Part shown: positions 11,910 through 22,917 of the stretch, in pieces
How the letters are laid out: every line of letters starts with the position of its first letter
Position numbering within the stretch: the first letter of the stretch is position 1
Source: Fusarium oxysporum f. sp. lycopersici 4287
Taxonomy: Eukaryota > Ascomycota > Sordariomycetes > Hypocreales > Nectriaceae
Direction of reading: 5' to 3'
Assembly: GCF_000149955.1 (NCBI RefSeq)
Contig: NC_030986.1
Location: forward strand, 5,311,624 to 5,375,623
DNA: 64,000 nt
Notes under the pieces: model-generated
Database searches by the model: none
The model's input: the letters and a program-made list of their open reading frames with translations, nothing else
What the model was told of the DNA's origin: nothing
Program-made: the position numbers and the translations under genes

Positions 11910-12203
11910 TCAAGGCAGACGGTTGTATCGTTTAATCGTTCGTGGTGTAGCAATGCGCATCATCTTGGATACTTCATAGGCAGGCCTAGGTGCTCTCTTC
12001 TCATCAAGTAAAGGCTCAAAGTCGTCATGCAGCTCAACATATGTAGGCTTCTTTCCAAATTTCGTCTTTGCCCATGACCTCAGAGGGCCGAAGAGACAGT
12101 CATGACAAGAAATCTTTCTGTTGTTCTTGGTGGTGGTGGTGGTGCTGTTTGTGGTGCATGGCTTAGAGGACATGATAATTTTGATCTCTTTGTGCTGACT
12201 CAT
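11910..12203 (-). CDS. Small hypothetical basic protein, 97 residues
   Basis: The frame is open further upstream to 12365, but the Ser/Leu/Phe-rich 5' part looks like translated leader, so I chose the ATG at 12203 (MSQHKEIKIIMSSKP). A second ATG 10 codons on is possible. The protein has a Thr-rich tract, then a more ordered C-terminal half: ISCHDCLFGPLRSWAKTKFG, then KPTYVELHDDFEPLLDEKR and a basic tail ending KRYNRLP. No signal peptide from this start. The C-terminal half has the look of a short conserved fungal protein, but I cannot name a family. Confidence 0.5.
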   Translation of the reverse strand: MSQHKEIKIIMSSKPCTTNSTTTTTKNNRKISCHDCLFGPLRSWAKTKFGKKPTYVELHDDFEPLLDEKRAPRPAYEVSKMMRIATPRTIKRYNRLP

Positions 12204-12651
12204 GGTGAAGAAGGAAAGGCTGTCGCTCTGCTCAGCAGGTTTGACAGATAGTAATGTGGTCAAAGATAATGATGGAGGTGAGGATAATGATGGTGTAGAA
12301 GAATGAAATGTGTTGAAGAAGCTGAACAAATGGAAACAGGTGGGATGAGGCCCCCTTTTCAGCACAGCATCGCATGCACATATTCTGCGATAGATGTAAT
12401 GATGCCAGAGGAGGCTGGATCCATCATTCCGGCCACGATAGCTTCGACGTAGGGCATGTTCCAGATTGCTTCATGCTGCATTCCGTTGGTGGATCAAGGG
12501 AGACAAGGGATTTCCAAAAAGGTTTCTCCATCGACCAGTAGCAAGACAGAATAGTTAGCAGTCAAAAAAGGTATGTGAGACATGAGTGGTTGGGTGAGAC
12601 AATTTCTTCACATTAACGTCCTTTTGTGAAGAACTTTTCCAGTCAATATAT
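12204..12651. other. Intergenic between RAD1 stop and small hypothetical gene start
   Basis: About 450 bp; 5' leader and promoter of the 97-residue gene plus the RAD1 3' UTR. Nothing else seen. Confidence 0.5.
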
Positions 12652-13675
12652 CTAATCTGCTTCGCCAGCCTCCTCTGCCTCATCATCCTCATCATCGTCC
12701 TCATCGTGCGAGATGAATGGAACGAACCGAAAGTCCAAGAAGCTTCGCTTGCCACCTTCAATATCTACCATGAATTGCAGACTCAGCACCCCCTGACCAT
12801 CCCCTCGTAGACTAACCTTAGTGGCAATCCGCATTGCTTCTGTTGAATTCTTGATAAAGTCAAACTTGTAAGCTTGCGACCAGCGTTCCTGTATGTTGAA
12901 GGTTTCGAGAAGGTCTCTTCCACGCGCGAAGTCCACTCCTGAGCTTCCAAGATCCCCGACACCAGCGAGAGACAGAAATGGTGAGGTTTTAGTGGTTGTG
13001 ATAGTTAGCTTTGTCGGTGCTGTTGGAGAAATCTCCGCAAGAGAATCGAGTAGTGTTCGAGATTGCATAATGATTTTGAAAGACAGATCGTTGCGGTCAA
13101 ATGGAATATCATCAGGTATTTCTGGTAGATAGGTTGTCAATGACGCTGTCGTCTTAACGCCAGACTCCTCGATTGTGATCTTGAATGGATCACCTTCCTG
13201 GCCATACTGCAGAGTACAGGTGCCAGAAATACCAAGAGTTTGGTTACTGAAAGCATCAGGCCGATAGTTCCGAAGATTGCTGCGATAAGGATCCTGGTCT
13301 GCTTTTTGAGCTCGTGTGGCCACGTCTACGGCTCCAAATATTTGGAGTACTTCGAGAACAGAAGATAAAGAAAGTTGAAAATTAGGAAGCTCAGGTGGAT
13401 TGTCGCCATCCTGAGCAGGCAAGTTGGCTGTGTATGATGAGAAGAGAGCTTTGTCGAGAAATGCAACTCCTGATGATTGTCAGTTGTGGTCTATCCTAAG
13501 GATAGCTGTCAAACTGACCTTGCATCACCCGTGCATGGTCAGCAGCGAAACGAACACCATCCTCTGTAATTTGAACATGAACTCTTGGTGCAAAGTTGAT
13601 GCATCTGAGAAGTTGATACAGTGGCCTGGTCGAAGTCGCAACTGCGCGGAAGATTGGCTGAGCGTCTGGAGCCAT
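12652..13675 (-). CDS. rad1: Rad1-type DNA damage checkpoint clamp subunit (9-1-1 complex)
   Basis: Exons are 13675-13519 and 13469-12652, with a 49-nt intron (donor GTCAGT), giving 324 residues, the usual size for this family. The first exon carries the N-terminal sliding-clamp fold signature: a stretch ending in PRVHVQITEDGVRFAADHAR, followed across the intron by VMQGVAFLDKALFSSY. The remainder keeps the PCNA-like pattern (LSSVLEVLQIFG, CTLQYGQEGDPFKITIEESG, LRGDGQGVLSLQFMV) and ends in an acidic tail rich in D and E. Rad1 forms a heterotrimeric ring with Hus1 and Rad9 that is loaded at damaged DNA to activate the ATR/Rad3 kinase. This is the PCNA-like Rad1 of fission yeast, not the budding-yeast nuclease of the same name. 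OST5 lies 151 bp upstream on the same strand. Confidence 0.88.
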
Positions 13676-13826
13676 TTCGAGATTGTGATTGTGGTAGATT
13701 GAGGATGATGTGTGGATAAAAGTACGAAAACTGGCAGAAAAGCAATAGGCGCCTGTAGTAGCGTCTTCTCTTGATTGCTCCAACTATTTTACACGAAACC
13801 GATCGAAATGAGGACTTTTGGGTATC

Positions 13827-14167
13827 TTAGACGTAGACTCCGACCGCACAGAACATATAGACCACTCCGAAACTGTCGAAAGTAAGTAACTGAGAAGATG
13901 ATGGACAGTCGATGGCCAACGTACGCTATGGCGATAGAGGCTGGAATGCCTAGTACGGGAACGTTGACGATTGTGCGGTCTAGAACCAGTCAGTAGGCAG
14001 AAAAACAGATGAGAGTCATGACACTTACTCAGGGCAAAGACGCCGGTGAGAGAGAATCCGAGGAGTAGCAAGAAAAAGGCGACCCAGAACTGGCTTCCTT
14101 TGCTCACAGTAGGGAAGAAGGGACTGCCAGCAGCAGCTTGCCAGACCTCAGGCAGCGAAGAATCCAT
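13827..14167 (-). CDS. OST5: Oligosaccharyltransferase subunit Ost5
   Basis: Three short exons, 14167-14029, 13979-13925 and 13872-13827, separated by 49- and 52-nt introns, give a 79-residue protein. It has two membrane segments with the hallmark Ost5/TMEM258 layout: a lumenal SPFFPTVSKGSQFW, then VAFFLLLLGFSLTGVFAL, a loop NRTIVNVPVLGIPAS, and a second segment reading IAIAFGVVYMFCAVGVYV to the stop. Splicing is required: exon 1 alone would read into nonsense after FALS. Ost5 is a small accessory subunit of the ER complex that transfers the dolichol-linked glycan to Asn. The spliced product is too short for simple ORF detection. Confidence 0.92.
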
Positions 14168-14543
14168 AGGCTAAATTGGAAAGAAGAATGGAGTGTGGTT
14201 TGTGAGGGCGAGTAATGGGTGTTCGCGAGAAATTGACGTGTCGCGGTAGAAAAGTTGAGGTAAAGGTGTTGACTTGACAAACTGCTTTGTTAGGAGATGC
14301 TCTGGGGAAGCTTCATGAGCTTACGATGGCGCATCGTGTCCATAGACAAATAGGGTTTAGTGCGTGTGTGCCCCTGTCAGCTCCTGCCTCAAGCTGGAGG
14401 GGCCCACATTGAATGACATAAGCAGCGCACGGACATTCTCGACGCGCTTCACTCCGCTGTCATGATACTCCATTCTATCATAACTCACTTGCTCCCTAAT
14501 TAACTTTCAAAGTTGAGAACCCTACAGTTTTCCTGTTGCGATC
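14168..14543. promoter_or_regulatory. Shared divergent promoter of OST5 and GCN5
   Basis: Only 376 bp separate the two divergent start codons, so the promoters and 5' UTRs must lie here. No specific factor site is claimed. Confidence 0.6.
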
Positions 14544-15850
14544 ATGTCAGAAGAAAGTAAGTCTTATCAAATATGCGACCGCGGCAACGATGGAATTACT
14601 CACAATATCTCACTTAGACGGCAAGCGCAAAGCCGAGGAGGAGCCATCGTCTCCTACCCCATCGAAGCGCATTAAGCAAAATGACTCGGCTGAGCCTCCG
14701 GAGAAGAAGCCGGAGATCAAGAGGATTCCTTTCCCCGAAAAGGTCAGTTTGTCAGCAAACCTCATACATATATCATGTACTCACATGGTTATTACAGCCC
14801 GCCGTCATCGAAGAGCGCAATGGCGAAATCGAATTCCGAGTAGTCAACAACGACAACGAGCGCGAATCACTCATCATCTTAACTGGACTCAAGTGTATCT
14901 TTCAAAAACAACTTCCCAAAATGCCTAAGGATTATATTGCGCGACTAGTTTACGACCGAACACATTTATCGATTGCCATCGTCAAGAAACCCCTTGAAGT
15001 TGTTGGAGGAATCACATATCGCCCATTCAAGGGTCGTCGTTTCGCCGAGATTGTTTTCTGTGCCATTAGTTCTGACCAGCAAGTCAAGGGATACGGCGCC
15101 CATCTCATGTCGCACTTGAAGGATTATGTCAAGGCGACAAGCGACGTGATGCATTTCCTCACCTATGCCGACAACTACGCTATTGGTTACTTCAAAAAGC
15201 AAGGTTTCACCAAGGAAATCACCCTCGACAAGAAAGTCTGGATGGGCTACATCAAGGACTACGAAGGCGGTACAATTATGCAGTGCTCGATGCTGCCGCG
15301 GATTCGATATCTCGAAATGGGTCGCATGCTCCTTAAGCAGAAAGAATGCGTTCAAGCCAAGATCCGCGCTTACTCCAAATCACACAATATCCATGCTCCG
15401 CCGAAGGAGTGGAAGAACGGAATCACCGAGATCAACCCTCTTGATATTCCTGCCATTCGAGCATCAGGGTGGTCCCCTGATATGGACGAACTCGCCCGGC
15501 AACCTCGCCATGGGCCCAACTACAATCAACTTCTTCACTTACTCAACGATCTACAGAACCACAACTCAGCCTGGCCATTCCTTGTGCCTGTTAACCGCGA
15601 CGATGTAGCCGATTACTACGACGTTATCAAGGAGCCTATGGATCTTAGTACGATGGAGAGCAAACTTGAGGCCGACCAGTACCTCACGCCTGAAGATTTC
15701 ATCAAGGACGCCAAGCTTGTTTTCGACAACTGCAGGAAGTACAATAATGAGAGCACTCCCTATGCGAAGTCGGCCAACAAGCTCGAAAAGTACATGTGGC
15801 AGCAGATCAAGGCGATTCCTGAGTGGTCACATCTGGAGCCTGAGAGATAG
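14544..15850 (+). CDS. GCN5: Gcn5 histone acetyltransferase with C-terminal bromodomain
   Basis: Exons are 14544-14556, 14618-14742 and 14798-15850 (introns of 61 and 55 nt), giving 396 residues. The first exon encodes only MSEE plus one base. A basic, probably disordered N-terminus ([18 protein letters not shown]) precedes the GNAT acetyltransferase domain at about residues 50-215, with the acetyl-CoA motif [19 protein letters not shown] near residue 139 and the substrate-side [20 protein letters not shown] before it. The bromodomain starts near residue 305 (WPFLVPVN), with [19 protein letters not shown] and VFDNCRKYN, the last holding the acetyl-lysine-binding Asn. Gcn5 is the catalytic subunit of the SAGA and ADA complexes and acetylates histone H3 in the nucleus. 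The domain order and length match fungal Gcn5. Confidence 0.97.
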
Positions 15851-16527
15851 AGCTCTCGTCCAGCTAGTAAACCAAAACAAAGGAATCGCATCCGCATCAG
15901 ACTTCGGAGATCTTCGGGGCACACAGTAGAGGTGTAGCTATTGGGATGTCTTTTATAATTTATCTGGGGGGTAAAGGGTTAATATTAGCGAGGAGTTTTT
16001 GGATTCTGGTAGCAATGTAATGAATACCATGCTTTATGTTAAAGTAGCTATCTTTGTAGTATGTAGTACATATGTCGAGTCTCTCTAACATCGTAGATGA
16101 GCCGAGTTGGTGAGATTTGATACTGTGTAAGCCGGAGTAACCAGAATGCATAACGAACGGGCTCAGAGTATCCTTTCGATCGGAGTTTAACAAATCGTAG
16201 ACCAACAGCTCTTTGATAGCATAATACATATTCGGAATGTGAGGCACAGCATGACAGCTGTAAGTCAGGCTTGCTGCATGTCATGAATCTCGTAGCCCGC
16301 GTTGGTGCTACACAGCAATGACGGGAAGGCCCATTATAGAGCGTGTAATGCCAAGTCATACTACTATCATTCAATGAATGTTGCCTCATAATCTAATTAT
16401 TTCATCGACTATCAACCAAGATCCGGGTTGCCATTCAACAAACTTCGTGTCTTGCGTCAGCTGGTCCAGCATTTATAAACCAGATTTTGGGACACGAGCA
16501 CTAACAAATGACTAGGATCTAGTGTCC
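15851..16527. other. Intergenic between GCN5 and tRNA-Pro
   Basis: 3' UTR of GCN5 and about 500 bp with only short unsupported ORFs on the minus strand. No other feature seen. Confidence 0.5.
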
Positions 16528-16634
16528 GGCCTGATGGTCTAGCGGTATGATTCTTGCTTCGGGATTGACATCTCAGTTCTCAAAAGAGGACTAAAGTTTG
16601 CGAGAGGTCCCGGGTTCAATCCCCGGTCAGGCCC
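16528..16634 (+). tRNA. tRNA-Pro (anticodon CGG) with a 35-nt intron
   Basis: The acceptor stem pairs GGCCTGA (16528-16534) with TCAGGCC (16627-16633), with discriminator C at 16634. The A box is TGGTCTAGCGG and the B box is GGTTCAATCCC. The anticodon loop reads TT-CGG-G and is interrupted one base after the anticodon by an intron at 16564-16598; loop position 38 is T16599, followed by the GCGAG arm of the anticodon stem, which pairs with CTTGC. The mature tRNA is 72 nt. A T-rich run follows within a few bases (CCTTTCTTTT), the usual RNA polymerase III terminator context. The intron sits at the canonical 37/38 position for nuclear tRNAs. Confidence 0.95.
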
Positions 16635-17637
16635 TTTCTTTTGCACGTCTCACCTATTTCCAGTGAGATCTTTTTTCTTTTTCCTAATTCAGGACATCAA
16701 ATTCAAGCTCGTGAGATACTGAGACCTCCATGTGATGTCGGTGTGGACCGGTGGTGATGGTGAAGTGAAAAATGGATCCAGCTAATCTTGTAATATGTTT
16801 AGTGATTATTCTGGTGAGATGATAGCAGTTGCCAAGCACTTCTGTAATACATCTGCTCTAACGTAACTATACTCGAGAGTTTATTTGAGAGGAGCTTGAG
16901 TATAGAATGACATCTTCGTTTGAGAAACATTTCCTCTGTAGGTTAAGTAGGGCTTTCAGACAGTTTGGACCTTGTAACTATACCCTTCTTCATATTGACA
17001 GACTACATTTATAACATTCACATTGCGGACTCGGTTAACATAGAAACCCTTTTATAAACAGGTATAAGTCGCTGGCTATCTATCAACAAGCCCGTATGAT
17101 TCAAATGTGACCAGCACAAGCACCACGGCGAAGAGAACCAGATCGGGAAAGCCGCCTCTATCCTTGCCAATCGAATCGAATGTCAAGCAACAAACATTCT
17201 ATCAACCAGATCCATAATGTTCAATTCCCATAAAAATCATAAAGATATTTCCCCCGTTTACTGTTTCCCAATCGCCAGACACCATTATCCATGATGTGGA
17301 TAGGCAGACAAAGAAAAATGCAAAAATGCAAAAATGCAAAAAAAACAAAAAGTAATAGATGTCTTGCGTGGTGTGTCTCGTATGGTCGGTCGCTCGTCGT
17401 CTACCCTTGGATGCCTCGGCAGAGACAGGGATGAAACATTGGTCATGCTTGCATTTGAGGCTACGGGCTCGTGCCCCGATGATGAGGCTGGGCGTGTCTG
17501 ATCGCTTTGTTGGATAAAAAGGCTTCACCGAGAAGGTGACGAAGCCAAGAGGGTATAATTCGTAAAGAACAGTTGCTTTCCTTTGCTTGATTTTTGTCTT
17601 TTAATTTCGTTTCATTTTTTTCTTCTTAGCTTGATAT
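16635..17637. other. 1 kb intergenic after tRNA-Pro
   Basis: No supported gene. Contains a short direct repeat of TGCAAAAA (three copies near 17318-17341) that runs into an A-rich stretch, within the probable 3' region of the following minus-strand gene. Confidence 0.5.
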
Positions 17638-18630
17638 TCAAACATTAGAATTATCTGCGCGTCCTGAACTAGCATCGCTAACAGGCAGACGGAGATCTGA
17701 AAAGGTGCGACGTGTCCATGACGCACGCCACTGCCGGTTGTCAATTAGGTGGCGCCGCAGGGAGGATGTAGAGCGCAGGCTTGATGTCTGTGGTTGTGTC
17801 TGTGTCTGCATCGGCGTCTGCGTCTGCGTCTGTTGGGGACGATTAGGGTCCTCTGACTGTAGTGTGCGGCGGAGGATGCGGTGAAGGGATTCGGGGATCT
17901 CATGCCATTGGCCAGCTCGGGCAGTGCTGAGCAAGCCTGGAGGGAAGAGAGCTGCAGGGACAGTGTCGCTGTCGTGAAAGATGTGGTCGTTCAAGTAGTT
18001 GATTTCACCAGATTCAATGGCGTTCTTTAGCCACTGCTCCCATTCCTCGTCGAGAACAGCTGAAGTGTCTCCGGCGTCACGTCTCGCAACACCGTCCCTG
18101 AGGCGCTCGTTCAGTTCGACACCCACACTATCCAGCTCGTCCTCGCTCTCGACCTCCATCATTTCGTTGTACAAATCGTCAATAGCAACGCCTTCCACCT
18201 CAACGGACTGATCTCGGTTGGCGCGGGGCAGGTGTTCGATATCGGCCCAGTCAGGGAAATCGTCGGCGGTGGTGTCATGAATAACATATCCCTGCTCCTT
18301 CTCGTACTTCTCCTTGGCCCATTTTGTTCCCTCCCACTTGGTCAAGCCTGCGATTTCGGCTCCGGTAAGTTTGAGGCTGTCGAAGGCGCGGAAAAGTCGT
18401 CGGTGCCATGGCCAGCGAGAGAGACGAATGCGATGGGTGTGGTGAGTGTAGTCGAGGCCGGGGTACTTGGCTTCCTGGGTGTCGAGGTGGCCGTAGAAAG
18501 CGTGCGTTTCCTGACGAACCTCTGGAATCAAGTTGCGTTGGAGCAGAGCATGGAAGTTCTGAGGGTCGTTGCTCTTGGGACGAGGGAACATGCACTCGTA
18601 AACGAGCTGGTCAACGGGACGGCCCTTCAT
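17638..18630 (-). CDS. Hypothetical protein, 330 residues
   Basis: A single exon from ATG at 18630. I cannot name a family. The N-terminal 120 residues look ordered and hydrophobic-patterned (VDQLVYECMFPRPKSNDPQN, HRIRLSRWPWHRRLFRAFDS) and contain the segment LTGAEIAGLTKWEGTKWAKE. The middle is acidic and probably helical (NEMMEVESEDELDSVGVELN, LDEEWEQWLKNAIESGEINY). It then becomes a Gln/Thr repeat (QTQTQTPMQTQTQPQT) and a basic tail with RRHLIDNRQWRASWTRR. No membrane segment. The codon bias and the contrast between ordered and simple regions support a real gene. The Gln/Thr tract is encoded by a GT/CT-rich microsatellite-like stretch near 17790-17830 and may vary in length between strains. 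Confidence 0.8.
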   Translation of the reverse strand: MKGRPVDQLVYECMFPRPKSNDPQNFHALLQRNLIPEVRQETHAFYGHLDTQEAKYPGLDYTHHTHRIRLSRWPWHRRLFRAFDSLKLTGAEIAGLTKWEGTKWAKEKYEKEQGYVIHDTTADDFPDWADIEHLPRANRDQSVEVEGVAIDDLYNEMMEVESEDELDSVGVELNERLRDGVARRDAGDTSAVLDEEWEQWLKNAIESGEINYLNDHIFHDSDTVPAALFPPGLLSTARAGQWHEIPESLHRILRRTLQSEDPNRPQQTQTQTPMQTQTQPQTSSLRSTSSLRRHLIDNRQWRASWTRRTFSDLRLPVSDASSGRADNSNV

Positions 18631-19588
18631 GGTGGTGATGGAGCAAGGCCGATGTCGGACAGGTTAAAATAGGTAGAGGTTTGTCGAAGAGGCTTTAATT
18701 TGGTGTATGACAGTCGTTGCTCGAAAAAGTTGGGAGTAGAAATATGGTCGTTCACGTAATCTCGGTTGTGTTGTGTTGTCGATAGTCCTCTGTACGAGGC
18801 AGCAGTGTGACACGTATTGCTCAGGATCAGATAAGGTAGGCAACCAGGAAAGATGAAAAGTCCAAGTGAGGATTTCAAAACCAGGCTGAGCAGTGGGATC
18901 TGTATGTTCGGGCGTTCTCGGCGGGGGTGGAATCAGGCAAGGAACGGCAAGGCCGAAGAGGCTTTTGCGACAGAGAGATACGATAGGTAAGTTGCTAGAG
19001 TTTAGCAGACTCTCGTAGAAGGCTGAAAGTAAATTTGAGTGTAGATTCCACCGTGAGAAAGAAAAGAGGAGAGAGTTGTTTGTGAGACCAGGGAGGGAAG
19101 TGACAAGTTAATATGGATGCGAAGGACGGTATGCTCATGTATTGGCATGCATTTAATGCATTGGATAAGAAAGACAAGACTCTAACTCCACGGCGTCGGG
19201 AACAGACCCTCCATCTTCTTTTTTTCAGGCGGCGGCGGGTTCTTTTTTTCTTGTCTGGCGCCCCTCCTTCCATCTTGGCTTGGTGCCAGGCTAAGGTCCT
19301 TAGTAGGCCAGGGCAGCCCCCAGTCCCAGGGACCAGAAGCGGGCCTGAGTGGTGCCAATAGCATCCCCCATCGGGAGCCTACAGGACATAGAAGGGTCAC
19401 TTGATAGGCTGAGGATGATTCTGAGGCCGGGACCTAATGCGCCTGGATTAAAGCTCAACTCTCAGGGTGTAGTGAGTTGAGGGTGTGTAAAGAAGTGTAA
19501 GCGGTCTACAGGTCAGCAATTCTGTCTGTGGTTACAAAGAACCCGAACCTATTAGATTTGTGTAGCAGTCTGTTTGTTGTTTGTTTTC

Positions 19589-19622
<34 letters not shown>

Positions 19623-20366
19623 GCTGCTGCCATTGCTGTTAGATCTCTTAATAGTACATAGCCTATGCATACTTGCAGTATTCTAGTCTGCCACTTGGTC
19701 ATTTGTTGGCCATTGATTCCCTTGTCCGTGAACTGCGTGTAACCTGTTCATTTCAACGCTTGGACGAATGATGTTGCAGGCATTAAACAGAAACGTCATC
19801 AGAAATCTAGTATTTATCCATCATGTTTACGATTTGAGGGATATATATCTTTGTATCTACCTGATACAATGGGGGTTTGTCACACAAAGTGCAGCAGCTC
19901 TCACTCGATGCACTTTATACACCCTACCAGCTGACCATATACAATTACACATCTTGCAGACCCAAATGAAAATGACTTCTTTTACGAATACTTAAACTCA
20001 AAACCTCATGTAAATCTGATCATCACCACTAACTAAACCACTGTTCTCGTGGTTGGTCGTCACGAGATTGGCCCAACAAACCCAGAAATCCGCGAGTCAC
20101 GCGCAGAGAACGATCCTTTTAGCTCCACTACATCTCTTGATTATCCTCGCTATCTCCATCTCATGCGCCTCTGCTAACGTGATGTGATATCGCATTTTAT
20201 CCGCTCCCTCGGTTATCACTGAACCTTGCCTGTTCGTTTTTGTCATTCTCACGACCGGAACGAAGCCGGTGCGGGCCGGGCATGATAAACTTCGATAGCA
20301 TGGAGTTTTGCATTACATGGGGGATGGTGTGCTGAAACTTGCACTCAATTTAAGCAATTCTGACTG
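18631..20366. other. 1.7 kb intergenic, with a TTG microsatellite
   Basis: Between the start of the 330-residue gene and the 3' end of biotin synthase. Only short ORFs without recognisable content. Includes the trinucleotide repeat listed separately. Confidence 0.5.
19590..19622. repeat. Trinucleotide microsatellite (GTT)n
   Basis: About 11 perfect GTT units followed by GCT-GCT-GCC, in non-coding DNA. Likely length-variable between isolates. Confidence 0.95.
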
Positions 20367-21714
20367 TTACAGAACTCGAACCTCAGGCGCAGGCTGGGGA
20401 GACTTGTCAAAGCTCTTCATGGGCTCAAGACCCCATCGTCCAAACATGGCGGCGTCCTCATCCCAGCCATTGCACTCCGTCGTGAGCATCTTCTCGCCTG
20501 TAAAGATAGCATTCGCACCCGCCATGAAGCACAAGGCCTGCTTCTCCTCCGACATGGTCTTGCGACCCGCCGCGATGCGGATGATGGTTGAGGGCATGAT
20601 AATTCGCGCCGTGGCGATAGTTCGCAACATGCTCGTGAACTCAACCATGGGTCGATCGCCCAGCGGCGTGCCCTTGATGGGGACCAGTGCGTTGACGGGG
20701 AAGCTCTCCGGGTGACTTGGGAGTGTCGACACGGTGTGAAGAAGACCAACGCGATCTTCGCTGGTCTCACCGAGACCGAGAATTCCACCTGAGCACACCT
20801 TGATACCAGCGTCGCGCACGTGGCTCAGCGTCTGTAATCGCTCGTCGTAGCTGCGTGTCGTGATGACAGACGGGTAGAACTCGCGACTAGTGTCGACGTT
20901 GTGGTTGTACGCCGTGAGGCCCGCGGCCTTGAGCTCCTTTGCCTGTTCTGCATCGATCATGCCCAGCGTCACGCAGACCTCCATACCCATACCCTTGACA
21001 CCCTCAACCATAGCCTTGATGTTCTTCAAACTGTTCTTGCGACCGCGCATATCTCTCCATGCGGCGCCCATGCAGAATCGGGTGCTTCCCTTCTCTTTGG
21101 CTGTTCGCGCAGCTGCTAGTACGCTCTCGACGCTCTCGACTCTCTTGGCGGGAACCTTTGTGCCTTCTTGGTAACGGGTGGATTGGGCGCAGTAAGAGCA
21201 GTCTTCAGTGCAGCCGCCTGTCTTGATGTTCATCAGAGTGCAGAGTTGCACTTCGGCGGGATTGTGCCATCGACGGTGTACGGTGCTCTAAGAGTATGTG
21301 TTAGTCATGGTGTCGCTCTGTGAGATATGTCCATCAATTGAGGTAAACATTGAACGGCAACAGCAGTCACAATCACGATAGAATGAGTAGAGATGAACTT
21401 ACAGCTTGGTATGCCAGCTCAAGGGCAGGCTGGTAGTAAATGGCCGCAATCTCCTCCTTGGTCCAGTCATGTCGAACCTGAGTCGCCGTGACAGCTTCCC
21501 TCAGAATCTGCTTCCTCTTCTCAGCCCTCTGGTTCTCAATCGCTTCATTAGCTCCAGCCGGAGGAGGGGGCGGCTGCGAAGGTCGAGGATGGAAGTCAAC
21601 AACTGTTGACATGGCCCGGGAATGCTGCCATCTCGCCGAAGCGGGGAGAGACAAACGGTTACTGGGTGTAACCTGTCGAAGGGCCCTAAGACGGAGAGAT
21701 GTACCGGGCTTCAT
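20367..21714 (-). CDS. BIO2: Biotin synthase (radical SAM)
   Basis: Exons are 21714-21403 and 21287-20367, separated by a 115-nt intron, giving 410 residues. The radical-SAM cluster motif CTEDCSYC supplies Cys130, Cys134 and Cys137 for the 4Fe-4S cluster. Further family motifs are the YNHNVDTSREFYP segment, ICSGGI-like KVCSGGILGLGE, and PVNALVPIKGTPLG. A conserved Arg lies in IRIAAGRKTM, the region that binds the 2Fe-2S cluster in this family. The N-terminus (MKPGTSLRLRALRQVTPSNR) is basic and Ser-rich without acids, as expected for mitochondrial import; an internal ATG at codon 35 (MSTVVDF) could give a shorter form. It inserts sulphur into dethiobiotin to make biotin, the last pathway step. 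The other biotin genes are not next to it in this window. Confidence 0.96.
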
Positions 21715-22917
21715 TGTGACAAAGATAATGATAAAAGGAATGAAAATAGAGAATGTGAGATGAAAGAAGTGAGTGAATTGGTCAAAGTCAATCGAGAGAG
21801 GGACAGCAGATTAGCTGTGAGTGAGCTGCAGCAGCATGAGGCACTAAACCAAGACAAGATATGTACAGTCGCTATGTACAACACCATAGACTAAATCGAA
21901 AGAGCTCAAAACTCTAACATTATGAATGGACCAGCTCTTGTTGGTGAGCTCTACGGCTACGCCTCACTCATGCCCCCACGGCCGACCTCGGTCAGTCTCC
22001 GGTCCTAAACACAAGCAATTACATACGTACATACAGAACATCCATGCTACAGCTCTCAACTCTTGGGGATATATGCCCCGGTAGTCTCGGCTTTCGGGAG
22101 GCTTTCTAGACTGTTGAATTACCATGGAATACCGTCCTAAACCGCGTCTACCGAGATCCACTAGAACCTGGCGATGATCATCTACGACGGGGGAAGGGAT
22201 GCAGATGGGAATGGAACCATATGATGCTGTAGCTCAACAGACCTGACTGTTGAACGTAGATCATAATACCAGCTTACACCCTACAATTCCATGTCTCTCA
22301 AGCACTGTTATAAAGCTGTAAAGGTGAGGCTCCATCTTTCGGCCCGTTACCCGTGAACAACGGCATTCATTTTGTTGAAAAAAGAATCTTGGCCTGCTAC
22401 GAGACCCCTGATGGCAATTCGACATTTCTCGTTGGCTCGCCTAGTGAGAGGGGTTTTGGGATTTTGGTTGAGCTTGATGAGGGGCCAGACTCTGAGGAAC
22501 CCTTGTAGCTTATAACCCCGGGAGAAGCTCGCTCTGGACCGGCTTAGCTACCGTGATCGCGGCACTTTAATGGAGCCATGGCGTAATCGTGGGGTTGCTC
22601 AGTGGAGGAGGCTGTTTTGTTGTCAGAGCTGTTTTGGTAATGGTAACGAGAAACAAAGCTACAGTTGAAGTTGTATAAGGACCTTGCTCTGTCAGATAAA
22701 ATGCCAAACTTGGTAAAAATAAATGCTTGTTGCTCCTTGGAGTATATGTATTCACAGTCATTATCTCCCTCAGTCTATCCAGACGCCATATTCTGCAAAC
22801 CCTATATCTCGTTATATCCAAGATAGATCCATATGGAAACCCAAAATGCTCAATATCGCTCTCAGTGCTCAACACTTGACATGCATACCAATCTCGGTAT
22901 TAAATCCATAACCCAGA
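21715..22917. other. 1.2 kb intergenic
   Basis: Promoter of biotin synthase and 3' region of the DUF7514-like gene. No supported gene, RNA or repeat. Confidence 0.5.

Noticed and set aside
17318..17341. Three TGCAAAAA copies as a possible array
   Set aside because: Too few and too short for a regulated array; simple A-rich repeat in non-coding DNA.
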